Positions 1 to 7,802 of a stretch of DNA of 16,778 bases are shown in pieces. How positions within the stretch are numbered: the stretch's first letter is position 1; each line of letters opens with the position of its first letter. The notes beneath the pieces were generated by a model. The model was not told the DNA's origin and made no database searches. It saw only the letters and a program-made list of their open reading frames with translations. Made by a program: the position numbers and the translations under genes. The stretch is taken from the NCBI GenBank assembly GCA_022563775.1, contig JADFMS010000032.1, positions 1 through 16,778 on the forward strand. Direction: 5' to 3'. Origin of the DNA: Fidelibacterota bacterium (GTDB lineage Bacteria; Marinisomatota; SORT01).

Positions 1-1506
1 TTAGCCACAGATGAAGAGGTGATATGGCATCTTACGGAAAATCCACCCGCCTATTTTCGCCAGGACTCGGTCTTTCAAACGGGTGGCAAATTCGATCCGG
101 GTAAATATCGTCAGGCGCTTGCGAATCCGAATTATAATTGGAGAATTTATGAAGACGATATAAGAGCTTCACTACCCCGCCAAAAAATTGTCAACCTCCT
201 CGCATCGACTTTAAGGGTCAGCGATAAGGAAATTCGGGAATATTACATCCGGAACAAATTACGGTATAATATCCGTTATGTTGTCATAAACAGCTCAACA
301 TGGATAAGCGATCCTGAAATCAGTGCAAGTGATGCGGAGATCGAGGAATGGTATCAGACCAATATCCGGGATTATGCGAAAAAACCGGAAAGAACGTTAA
401 GCTACGTAAAGTTCAGCAAAGAGCCTTCGGCAGAGGATTCGGCGGCTGTATTAGACGAGGCGATCCAACTGAAGAACCTCGCTGAAGCGGGTGCCGATTT
501 TGCGGAATTAGCCAGGGCATATTCGGACGGTCCAACGGCATCTGAAGGGGGTGACCTCGGTTTTTTCGGAAGAGGCGTAATGGTCGAGGAGTTTGAAGAC
601 CCTGTATTCGCAGCCGACGTCAACGAAATTATCGCTCCCGTGATTACGAAATTCGGCGTCCACGTTATATATATCGCAGATAAAAGAACCAAGGCGGACG
701 GTTCGGAAGAAATAAGAGCAAGTCACATACTACTTGAGATTTTGGCCGGTCCGAACACCCTGTCTAACAGCCGTTCCGCCGCAAATTTATTCGCGTTTGA
801 TGCTGCAGAAATCGGATTTGATGCCGCAGCTGACGGTGAGGGAGTTATCATACAACAAACGCCGCCAATCAGGAATAATGACGTCAGCCCCGGAAATGTC
901 GGGCAGCTGCGCGATGCGGTGATATTTGCGTTCACTGCCGAGCAAGGCGCACTGAGCGATGTTCTGCAGAACGAGACAGGTTATTTTGTCTTCAGGTTAG
1001 AGGAGATCGAAGAAAGTACCGTAAAGTCTCTCGACGAGGTAAAATCGGTAATCGAGTTTGAGATTGAACAGGAGAAGCGAAGCCTGAAAGCGAAAGATTA
1101 CGCTGATGAGTTAATCGGACGATTAAGCCTGAGTGACCGAACGCTTGAGAACATTGTAAACTCGGGCAAAAATCTTTCTATTAAAACTCCACCGTCATTC
1201 ACACTCATGTCAACAATTCGCGGTTTGGGTAAAAGCGGGGAATTGTCAGGCGCTATTGTGAATATGACGCCGGGTGATTTGACTAATCCGATTATGGTGT
1301 CCTCAAACGTTGTAATTGCAGAACTGGTAAGGAGAGAACCGTTTGATGAAGAATCATTTCAGGGAGTAAAAGAAGATATCCGCAATGAGATGATGCTCGC
1401 TCTACAGAACAATTTATTTGCGAGATGGATCGAAAATCTCAAAAACGAAGCTGTAATAGAGGATCTCAGAAACCGCAGGATCGGCGGTGAACATTTCCAT
1501 CTTTAA
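1..1506 (+). CDS. PpiD/SurA-like periplasmic peptidyl-prolyl isomerase, 5' end cut by window
   Basis: The frame is open from base 1 and reads LATDEEV before an internal GTG at 19, so the start and any N-terminal membrane anchor lie outside the window; 501 codons are visible. The segment with DEEV and then KFDPGKYRQAL resembles the SurA_N/PpiD chaperone region. A parvulin-type rotamase domain follows at about visible residues 133-229, with GADFAELARAYSDGP, GGDLGFFGRG and a C-terminal FGVHVIYI strand. A second, poorly conserved rotamase-like region starts at RASHILLEI (about residue 239). Parvulins of this type help fold outer-membrane and secreted proteins in the periplasm. The gene is convergent with the minus-strand ligase, 25 bases apart. 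The family call is firm; PpiD rather than SurA is inferred from the domain order and size. Confidence 0.85.
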   Translation, partial: LATDEEVIWHLTENPPAYFRQDSVFQTGGKFDPGKYRQALANPNYNWRIYEDDIRASLPRQKIVNLLASTLRVSDKEIREYYIRNKLRYNIRYVVINSSTWISDPEISASDAEIEEWYQTNIRDYAKKPERTLSYVKFSKEPSAEDSAAVLDEAIQLKNLAEAGADFAELARAYSDGPTASEGGDLGFFGRGVMVEEFEDPVFAADVNEIIAPVITKFGVHVIYIADKRTKADGSEEIRASHILLEILAGPNTLSNSRSAANLFAFDAAEIGFDAAADGEGVIIQQTPPIRNNDVSPGNVGQLRDAVIFAFTAEQGALSDVLQNETGYFVFRLEEIEESTVKSLDEVKSVIEFEIEQEKRSLKAKDYADELIGRLSLSDRTLENIVNSGKNLSIKTPPSFTLMSTIRGLGKSGELSGAIVNMTPGDLTNPIMVSSNVVIAELVRREPFDEESFQGVKEDIRNEMMLALQNNLFARWIENLKNEAVIEDLRNRRIGGEHFHL

Positions 1507-1531
1507 ATCAATAATCCTACTTTCAATCGTT

Positions 1532-3658
1532 CTAATCTTTTTCAACAGCTCCTAAGGAGAATTTATCATATGGTCTCTCATTCAATATTTTATTTAAATA
1601 TTCGGTTGCACTTTCGGCATCACCGTTGTCCCAATATGTGAGAGCTAACCGTTTTAAGACATCGATTCGATTATCACCCCTGCTTTTCTCAAGCGCCTTC
1701 AGATAATATATTATTGCTTCATCTGATTTTTCTAAATCTATGAGCACGTTTCCCTTAACAAAGTTCGCAAACCCATCTATTGGGTCTTCAATAAGCTTTT
1801 TATCTATCGTTACACCCGCTTTTTCCGTATCCCCACTAAGTCTATAGGCTTCGGCAAGCAAGGTTAATGAATTCTTGAGTTGAGGACCACTTCCAATAGT
1901 ACCCTCAAGACTCTCAATCGCCCTGTCATATATTCCTGCTTTTAATAAGATCTCCGCGAAATTATACCTGTATATGAGATTTGAAGGCGAGAGTACTCTC
2001 GCCTCATCATATAATAGAGCGATCTTTTGACTGCTTGAGTCAAATAATTCACCATTGGTTTCATATAGACTCGCAAGACCGATATAATTATGCGTGACCA
2101 TGGCGCTCAGGTTTATCGCGACCAAGAATTCTCTTTCGCTTTCTCTAAGTACAGTGTTCCGGCTTGAACTATCAGGCATAAGTAATCCCAGCCGGTAGTA
2201 ATTTCTTGCCTTAAAATTGTGATAATTTGATATAGTGCTCCTTAAGGAGATTGCCTTATTAGCATATTCAATACCCGATAAATAGTTCTCGTTTCGTTCA
2301 CTTTTGAGAGCTTTTCTGTAGTAATAATCTGAAACTACGGTCAGGCTTATAAAGGTTACAACTACTATTGCAATCAGGACGCCAACTAATTTTATTGCAT
2401 TCCGGACTGCTTTGCTGTTTTTGAATTCGATAGAATATCCTGATATAAGCCCAGCTCTTTCGGCTTCATGCCAAATGAAAGATGCCAAGAATAAAAAGAG
2501 CGCAAATACGCCCGGAGTACGCAGATCGTAATCAACAATTGAATGTACTATTGGAATAATACTCGCTGCGTAGATGCTTATTACCATATTTTCTTGTGCG
2601 GAAAGATACTCTTCTGTTCTTTTAAACGTTTTAATGAGCTTAAAACCGATCCATAAATAGACCATAAGTGCAATAATGAAAGAAATTGTTCCTACAAAAC
2701 CAATTTCCGAGAGAAACTGCAGATAATCGCTATGAGCCATAGATTCTACATGACCTCGATCAATTGATGATTTTGAAGGGAGCATCAAATAGAAGGTCCC
2801 GATACCGGTTCCGAAGAATGGATGATCCTTTGCAATCTGCAATGCGGACATCCATAGATCAATTCTGCCTTCTAACCCATCCGGCAGGTAATTAGTACCA
2901 ACAATAGATCGTATCCTTCCGACAACAGTGGAGCTAAATTTTGCCAATGAATAGAAAATGCCGTTAAATCCTACAATGATTAACATTAGATGAACCCAAC
3001 GTTTCTGATTAGTCCTCCATCCAACAAAAATCAGGTAAACGCATATTCCGATTAGGAGTGAGATCAAACCAGCCCTTGATTGAGTTGCTATAAACCCTGC
3101 AGAGATAAGCATTAATAACGTAAAAAAAATAATTTTATTTTTCCTGACAATTTCATTTAAATATCGAGCTGACAATATTATAAATATCATTCCGAGATAC
3201 CCGGCAAGACTATTCGGATTATCGAACATTGCCAACGCCCGATATTCATTTGAAGCGCCGATATACACAGAGTTACCTGTGAAATAATGATATAATCCCC
3301 AAATAGACATAAAACCTGCAATGGGAAATATTATGCGATCAATGATCTTTAAATACGTATCCCGATGTACAATATGCTTATATATTGCAAGTAAAAATAG
3401 ACTATTATTTAACCACTGTATGTACAACCAGACACTGGTACTTTTGTCTACACTCATTATAATCGAAATTCCTACAAATAATAAAAACATGGTGACAAAT
3501 ATTACATTCAGTGTAAATCGAATTATAAAATCCTTTTTTGACGGCATCCTAATTCTGATATATAGAAACCAAAAAGATAAAATAATAAATGTTGAAAGAG
3601 CCTGATGATAAGGTTCTATTCCACCGTTATCAAAAGGTGTTTGAATAAGATATAGCAA
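1532..3658 (-). CDS. O-antigen ligase/polymerase-like membrane protein (Wzy_C family) with C-terminal TPR repeats
   Basis: The protein has about ten or more hydrophobic segments over residues 20-450, followed by a soluble tail. WaaL/Wzy_C-type signatures are visible: SRAG near residue 194, GRIDLW at 264-269, HPFFGTGIGTF at 279-289 and AHSDYLQFLSEIG at 308-320. The tail (about 455-700) holds several TPR-like helical pairs, for example around 560-590, 597-620 and 630-660. Family members transfer or polymerise polyprenyl-linked glycans at the periplasmic face of the inner membrane. The start is doubtful: 3658 is a TTG with no Shine-Dalgarno sequence. The frame stays open upstream and adds YRLKTFLLLL, which completes a first membrane helix. 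The next possible initiator is an ATT at 3683-3685, and there is no in-frame ATG or GTG before the stop at 3740-3742. The coding DNA of the membrane half is very AT-rich. Ligase versus polymerase cannot be decided here. Confidence 0.85.
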   Translation of the reverse strand: MLYLIQTPFDNGGIEPYHQALSTFIILSFWFLYIRIRMPSKKDFIIRFTLNVIFVTMFLLFVGISIIMSVDKSTSVWLYIQWLNNSLFLLAIYKHIVHRDTYLKIIDRIIFPIAGFMSIWGLYHYFTGNSVYIGASNEYRALAMFDNPNSLAGYLGMIFIILSARYLNEIVRKNKIIFFTLLMLISAGFIATQSRAGLISLLIGICVYLIFVGWRTNQKRWVHLMLIIVGFNGIFYSLAKFSSTVVGRIRSIVGTNYLPDGLEGRIDLWMSALQIAKDHPFFGTGIGTFYLMLPSKSSIDRGHVESMAHSDYLQFLSEIGFVGTISFIIALMVYLWIGFKLIKTFKRTEEYLSAQENMVISIYAASIIPIVHSIVDYDLRTPGVFALFLFLASFIWHEAERAGLISGYSIEFKNSKAVRNAIKLVGVLIAIVVVTFISLTVVSDYYYRKALKSERNENYLSGIEYANKAISLRSTISNYHNFKARNYYRLGLLMPDSSSRNTVLRESEREFLVAINLSAMVTHNYIGLASLYETNGELFDSSSQKIALLYDEARVLSPSNLIYRYNFAEILLKAGIYDRAIESLEGTIGSGPQLKNSLTLLAEAYRLSGDTEKAGVTIDKKLIEDPIDGFANFVKGNVLIDLEKSDEAIIYYLKALEKSRGDNRIDVLKRLALTYWDNGDAESATEYLNKILNERPYDKFSLGAVEKD

Positions 3659-3890
3659 TAGAAGAAATGTTTTTAATCGATAAATCTTATTAAATTTAAA
3701 TGCCTCCTTCGCCAGGATATAAAGTGTTGTATGACCCTTTTAAATGATTTAGAGTAAACATAATGTAGCCCTCACAGAACTCTATTTTTCACCCCTTAAT
3801 TTAATTCCTGTTCGCTCACTTCCCACTTATGCCTCGCCTTTTCAAAAAGTCCTAAATTGTTGAAATGCCCTCTAATAATTCGGTTTTAAT
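3659..3890. other. 232-base AT-rich spacer between methyltransferase and ligase genes
   Basis: This is the largest non-coding gap and it breaks the otherwise tight minus-strand packing. It contains no convincing hairpin terminator and no clear sigma-70 promoter. On the minus strand it has a strong Shine-Dalgarno match (AAGGAGG, 3703-3709) that is not well placed for any usual start codon. A 21-codon ORF (3696-3761) lacks its own ribosome binding site. The proximal part, up to about 3685, may really belong to the ligase reading frame. Confidence 0.6.
3703..3709 (-). promoter_or_regulatory. Strong Shine-Dalgarno match AAGGAGG with no well-spaced start
   Basis: The motif lies upstream of the ligase gene on the same strand. 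The nearest in-frame candidates are an ATT 17 bases downstream (3683-3685) and the TTG 44 bases downstream (3656-3658). Neither gives the usual 5-10 base spacing. It is probably the relic or true ribosome binding site of the ligase gene, with the start codon lost, unusual or misread. Confidence 0.4.
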
Positions 3891-4727
3891 TCAATTATCC
3901 GAATTTCTATCGCTCTGATCGTTTAACGGAGATACGACATATATCTGCTCCGGTGAATCCTTGTGGAAATCGGATGAATCGAAATCCCCGAAAATTTTGT
4001 CTATTTTAAATCCGCCCATTTCGAGGATCAATTCCAACTCTTCAACAAAAAAATACCTCATTGATGTCTGTTGTCTGATCTCCTCGACGCCGCCGAATTC
4101 GTTTTCTAACCTGTATATAAATTCATACTCATTCCATTTATCCTTCCAGTGAGATTTAACCACCTGCGAAGTTCTGGTCAAACTCCTCCCGTCGGATATT
4201 TCAATTTTCGGCACATCGACTTCCGGTCCGAACGCCGGAGTTAATAATCGGTCCGGGCTCGGGTTAAAAACGTCAAATATCAAAATTCCGTCCCGCCGGA
4301 GATGTTTACGGACAGACTTAAGGCAATTTATCTGATCGTCAATAGATATCAAGTGTTGAAAGGGTCTAAATGGAATTATAACCAGATCAAATAATTTACT
4401 AATCGTGAAATTTGTCATATCCCCCCTGATAATGTCTATCCTGTCCGCCAACGAATTCGGCTCTGCTACGAGCTTCTTTTTAAATCTCTGCAGCATCGGC
4501 ATCGAATAGTCCAGCACGGTCACATGGCTGCCTGAATCGGCTACCGGGATTGAAACTCTGCCCGTTCCGCATCCAAGCTCCAATACATCTCCTGAGACTC
4601 GGTTGGCCCAATCGACGTAAAATTCGACGTCCGTTCTCAGTGCGTAGAGTGGAAGGAAGTCGTATAATTCTGAGAGCAGTTCATTTGAATAATCACCGTA
4701 TCTCAGATACATATTGCGATTATTCAA
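3891..4727 (-). CDS. Class I SAM-dependent methyltransferase
   Basis: The 278-residue protein has a Rossmann methyltransferase core with motif I VLELGCGTG at residues 48-56, an acidic post-I strand ending VTVLDYS, and later strands DLVIIP and GILIFDVFNP. Together these fit the Methyltransf_25-type fold. No substrate-specific domain is recognisable, so the substrate is unknown. It lies 29 bases downstream of accA and is the last gene of the tight operon. The start used is TTG at 4727; an ATG five codons in (4710-4712) is equally possible, since neither has a clear Shine-Dalgarno sequence. The operon position suggests, but does not prove, a link to glycan or lipid metabolism. Confidence 0.85.
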   Translation of the reverse strand: MNNRNMYLRYGDYSNELLSELYDFLPLYALRTDVEFYVDWANRVSGDVLELGCGTGRVSIPVADSGSHVTVLDYSMPMLQRFKKKLVAEPNSLADRIDIIRGDMTNFTISKLFDLVIIPFRPFQHLISIDDQINCLKSVRKHLRRDGILIFDVFNPSPDRLLTPAFGPEVDVPKIEISDGRSLTRTSQVVKSHWKDKWNEYEFIYRLENEFGGVEEIRQQTSMRYFFVEELELILEMGGFKIDKIFGDFDSSDFHKDSPEQIYVVSPLNDQSDRNSDN

Positions 4728-4756
4728 TTAGATTTACAAGGCGAGGTGTTTAGAAA

Positions 4757-5722
4757 CTAATTTTCATTCTCATTCCATTCGCCCATATTGGCAAATTTGG
4801 ATAATCGATTTTCCAACAATATATCTGTCGGCAGGTTGCTCAGTTCTCTGATATTGGTTATGATCGTCTCCTTCAGATTCGCCGCGGCGCCCTCCGGGTC
4901 TCTGTGTGCTCCCCCGTTCGGCTCACTGATTATGCCGTCAATGACTCCTAATTCTTGAAGGTCTGAAGGTATCGGCTTCAAAGCTTCGGCAGCCTCCGGA
5001 GCTTTGGTGGGGTCACGAAAAAGGATAGATGCGCACCCTTCCGGAGAGATAACGCTGTACCACGTATTTTCCATCATCAGAACTCTATCTCCCAATCCGA
5101 TGCCGAGCGCGCCCCCGCTTGCACCCTCCCCTATTATAATTACAAGTATGGGTACCTTTAATTTGCTCATTTCAAGAAGATTCCTGGCAATTGCTTCAGC
5201 CTGTCCTCTTTCCTCGGCGCCGAGACCGGGGAACGCTCCCGGAGTATCTACAAGCGAAACTACCGGTCTTTTAAATTTCTCCGCCAGCTTCATTACACGC
5301 AGCGCTTTGCGGTATCCCTCGGGATTCGACATTCCGAAATTTCTTTTTATGTTCTCCCGCGTCCCTCTTCCCTTTTGATGTCCCACTATTACTATTTTGT
5401 GCCCGCCTATCTCCGCAAGCCCCGCTATCATGGCTGAATCGTCTCCGAACTGCCTATCACCATGCAACTCGATGAATTCATCGCAGATAATGTTTATATA
5501 GTCAAGAGTGTATGGTCTGTCTGGATGACGGGCTAGCTGTACCTTCTGCCAGCGTGTTAATTTGGAATATACTTCAGAAATAACACGATCTCTTTTGTCC
5601 CGAACCTTTTTAATCTCCTCGCTAACCTCTGAACCGGTGTTTAGAGATCTCGATTCCAACTCGGACAGTTCATTTTCTATCTCTTCTATCGGTTTCTCGA
5701 AATCGTAAACGAATCTAACCAA
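4757..5722 (-). CDS. accA: Acetyl-CoA carboxylase carboxyltransferase subunit alpha
   Basis: The 321 residues match the usual AccA length. An N-terminal helical region (1-60) leads to the conserved DRPYTLDYI, HGDRQFGDD (88-95), GHQKGRG (114-120), RNFGMSNPEGYRKA, DTPGAFPG (159-166) and GEGASGGALGIGLGD (198-212) segments, the latter forming part of the crotonase-fold active site. With AccD it transfers carboxyl from biotin carboxyl carrier protein to acetyl-CoA, giving malonyl-CoA for fatty-acid synthesis in the cytoplasm. accD, accB and accC are not in the window. The TTG start is supported by AGGAG five bases upstream. That site overlaps the stop codon of the upstream GT2-PGT gene, so translation is probably coupled. 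Confidence 0.97.
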   Translation of the reverse strand: MVRFVYDFEKPIEEIENELSELESRSLNTGSEVSEEIKKVRDKRDRVISEVYSKLTRWQKVQLARHPDRPYTLDYINIICDEFIELHGDRQFGDDSAMIAGLAEIGGHKIVIVGHQKGRGTRENIKRNFGMSNPEGYRKALRVMKLAEKFKRPVVSLVDTPGAFPGLGAEERGQAEAIARNLLEMSKLKVPILVIIIGEGASGGALGIGLGDRVLMMENTWYSVISPEGCASILFRDPTKAPEAAEALKPIPSDLQELGVIDGIISEPNGGAHRDPEGAAANLKETIITNIRELSNLPTDILLENRLSKFANMGEWNENEN

Positions 5723-5727
5723 ACCTT

Positions 5728-5732
5728 CTCCT
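5728..5732 (-). promoter_or_regulatory. Ribosome binding site fixing the TTG start of accA
   Basis: AGGAG lies five bases before the TTG at 5722 and overlaps the TAG stop (5731-5733) of the preceding gene. There is no nearby ATG or GTG in frame, so this site supports TTG initiation. Confidence 0.7.
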
Positions 5733-7797
5733 AAATATTGAATAAATCCTTGATTAGTATCTCTAAATCAAGGCGAATCGATTGGTTTCTTCTGTAATAA
5801 TGCTCATACTCCTCATAATTCTCCTTGAGCTTCTCTCCCCGGTTCATAGTTTGCCCCAGCCCCGTGATGCCGGGCTTAAAATGAATACTCTTTTCAGGGG
5901 GTAATTCTGCGAGTAATTCGGAGCCCACGAAACTTAAGGTACCTGCCAGAATATTAAAAAGTAAAGGATAACCTGCGAGACGGTTCTTGCTGATATCTCC
6001 ATTATCCGAAAGCGTATACATCGTCTTTCGGTTATTTGGAGACAGCATTATTTTTCTGGGTGTGATTATCAGCCGCTTATATACCCAATAAAATATCGCA
6101 AAAGGAAAGAGAAGAATTATCAGTGATACCGAAAAGATAATGTCGAAACCCCGTTTTAGTATTCTGTTTGAGAGCTTATCAATATTATAGTGCAGTTCTA
6201 TAAGCGATATTTCCTCTATTGATTCGACGCTCGATTTGCCGATTATAAAATCCATGTGTTTAGGAACGATCTTAAAACTCAAACCCAAATCTTTAACCCG
6301 GTCGATTATGTTTAATATCTCTTCATAACTGTAACTGTCCGCCGAGAATATAATGTCGGTTATCTTCCTTAGAGTCACTATTTCCTTCAAATCGGAAATG
6401 TTACCGAGGTAATTAAAATTTTCGGGGAATTGATCCGGTAATTTCTTGTCGATAAACCCTATAATTTTATAGCCCTGGTCAAGTTTACTAATAATTTTTC
6501 GGGCTATCCGCCGGGCTTCCTCTCCACTTCCCACTATTGCGGTTCTCCTTGAAATGATTGTTTTTCCCAGCGTTCCGAGGAACGGTACGAACCCGGTTTT
6601 CCTCGCCAGCCTGATCGCTATGCGCCAGGATGGAAGGAATAGTATGTTGAATAGAAGTAACCATATCAATACTTCACGCGAGTAAGCAATCTGCTTAAAG
6701 AAAAAAGTGAACGTTGTATTGACGAAGAAACCGAGAATCACAGCCCAGGCGGAATAAGTTGCAGAGAATCTCCTGATTTCATAAACCCGGAGCAGATACA
6801 ACGTTATCAGCCAAACCGATGTGTAGATAATCGTGACGAAAACGTAAGAATTTAATTCCGCTAATGAATGGAATTTCAACAATAGCGCCAATAACAGAGA
6901 CATCTGCATGAATACAATGTCTGTAATCACGAGCGCAAATTTTGTGCTCGTTTTAGCCGCATATGAGACCAGAGCTCTGAGAATTATTCCGATGTAAAGC
7001 ATGAATACGGTTAAAAGAGACTTGGACTTGCCGAAATGTTTCTTGACAAATTGTATTTGCGCTTTATAAAACATTTTTATAGCGTCGTAACCTGCCGCCC
7101 TTGTGCTTTCGCCTTTATAGTGAATAATTTTCGTCGTAGGTACATAATAAATTTTAAATCCTACCGCCTTCGTTCGATAGAACCAATCAAGGTCTTCACC
7201 ATACATAAAGAAATCTTCGTCGAGGTACCCGACCTTTTCAAATACATCCCGGCGAGTCATAAAGCAGGAGCCGGATACTGCGTCGACCTCTGATATTTCG
7301 TTTTCATCGAGATAAGTTAAATTGTATCTTCCGAATACCCGACTCTTCGGAAAAATGGCGCTCAGTCCCAATATTTTTGGCAACACGACCGGTAAAGTCG
7401 GCGTAGCTCTTCGACATGCGAGCTGTAAGGACCCGTCGGCGTTGAGGACTTTACAGCCGACGGCGCCGGCTTCAGGATGAGTCTCGAGGAAATCCGAGAG
7501 GATATCGAACGTATCCTCCTGTACAACCGTATCAGGGTTAAGAAGTAATATATGATCGCCTTTCGCCCGGCGGATGGCTGCGTTGTTAGCTCTCGAAAAA
7601 CCCACGTTTTCTGTGTTTTCCAGAAGAATGACCTGAGGATATAGACTTTTTACCATTTCGGCGCTGCCATCCAGGGATTTATTGTCCACTACGAATATTT
7701 CCGTCTCAATTCTTTGAGAGGCTTTGACAACAGACTCAAGCGTTTGCTGCAGAAATGCCTTAACGTTATAGCTTACTATTATAACAGAAAGTTTGAT
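5731..7797 (-). CDS. GT2 glycosyltransferase fused to a polyprenyl glycosylphosphotransferase-like module with altered active site
   Basis: Starting at the ATC at 7795-7797, the protein has 688 residues and begins (M)KLSVIIVSYNVKAFL, a textbook GT2 N-terminus. An annotation requiring ATG, GTG or TTG would begin at GTG 7689 and lose the first strand. GT2 features include VVDNKSLDGS (about 35-45), LLLNPDT (84-90, donor and metal-binding region) and GEDLDWFYR (200-208), like rhamnosyltransferases. Next come four or five membrane helices (about 265-395) and a CoA-binding/Rossmann-like segment, AIVGSGEEARRIA (420-432). The C-terminal part (about 544-688) is like the WbaP/PglC domain: LKRGFDIIFS, then PLLFNILAGTLSFVG and KPGITGLGQ. 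Where active PGTs have LDELPQL, this one has LAGYPLL, so the catalytic Asp-Glu is missing. GT2 activity seems likely; PGT activity is doubtful. Confidence 0.85.
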   Translation of the reverse strand: MKLSVIIVSYNVKAFLQQTLESVVKASQRIETEIFVVDNKSLDGSAEMVKSLYPQVILLENTENVGFSRANNAAIRRAKGDHILLLNPDTVVQEDTFDILSDFLETHPEAGAVGCKVLNADGSLQLACRRATPTLPVVLPKILGLSAIFPKSRVFGRYNLTYLDENEISEVDAVSGSCFMTRRDVFEKVGYLDEDFFMYGEDLDWFYRTKAVGFKIYYVPTTKIIHYKGESTRAAGYDAIKMFYKAQIQFVKKHFGKSKSLLTVFMLYIGIILRALVSYAAKTSTKFALVITDIVFMQMSLLLALLLKFHSLAELNSYVFVTIIYTSVWLITLYLLRVYEIRRFSATYSAWAVILGFFVNTTFTFFFKQIAYSREVLIWLLLFNILFLPSWRIAIRLARKTGFVPFLGTLGKTIISRRTAIVGSGEEARRIARKIISKLDQGYKIIGFIDKKLPDQFPENFNYLGNISDLKEIVTLRKITDIIFSADSYSYEEILNIIDRVKDLGLSFKIVPKHMDFIIGKSSVESIEEISLIELHYNIDKLSNRILKRGFDIIFSVSLIILLFPFAIFYWVYKRLIITPRKIMLSPNNRKTMYTLSDNGDISKNRLAGYPLLFNILAGTLSFVGSELLAELPPEKSIHFKPGITGLGQTMNRGEKLKENYEEYEHYYRRNQSIRLDLEILIKDLFNI

Positions 7798-7802
7798 GTC
7801 TC

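Noticed and set aside
1507..1531. Bidirectional terminator between the converging genes
   Set aside because: The 25 bases contain no stem-loop.
3696..3761. 21-codon minus-strand ORF (MFTLNHLKGS...) in the ligase leader
   Set aside because: It has no ribosome binding site, no known similarity that I can recognise and a length expected by chance.
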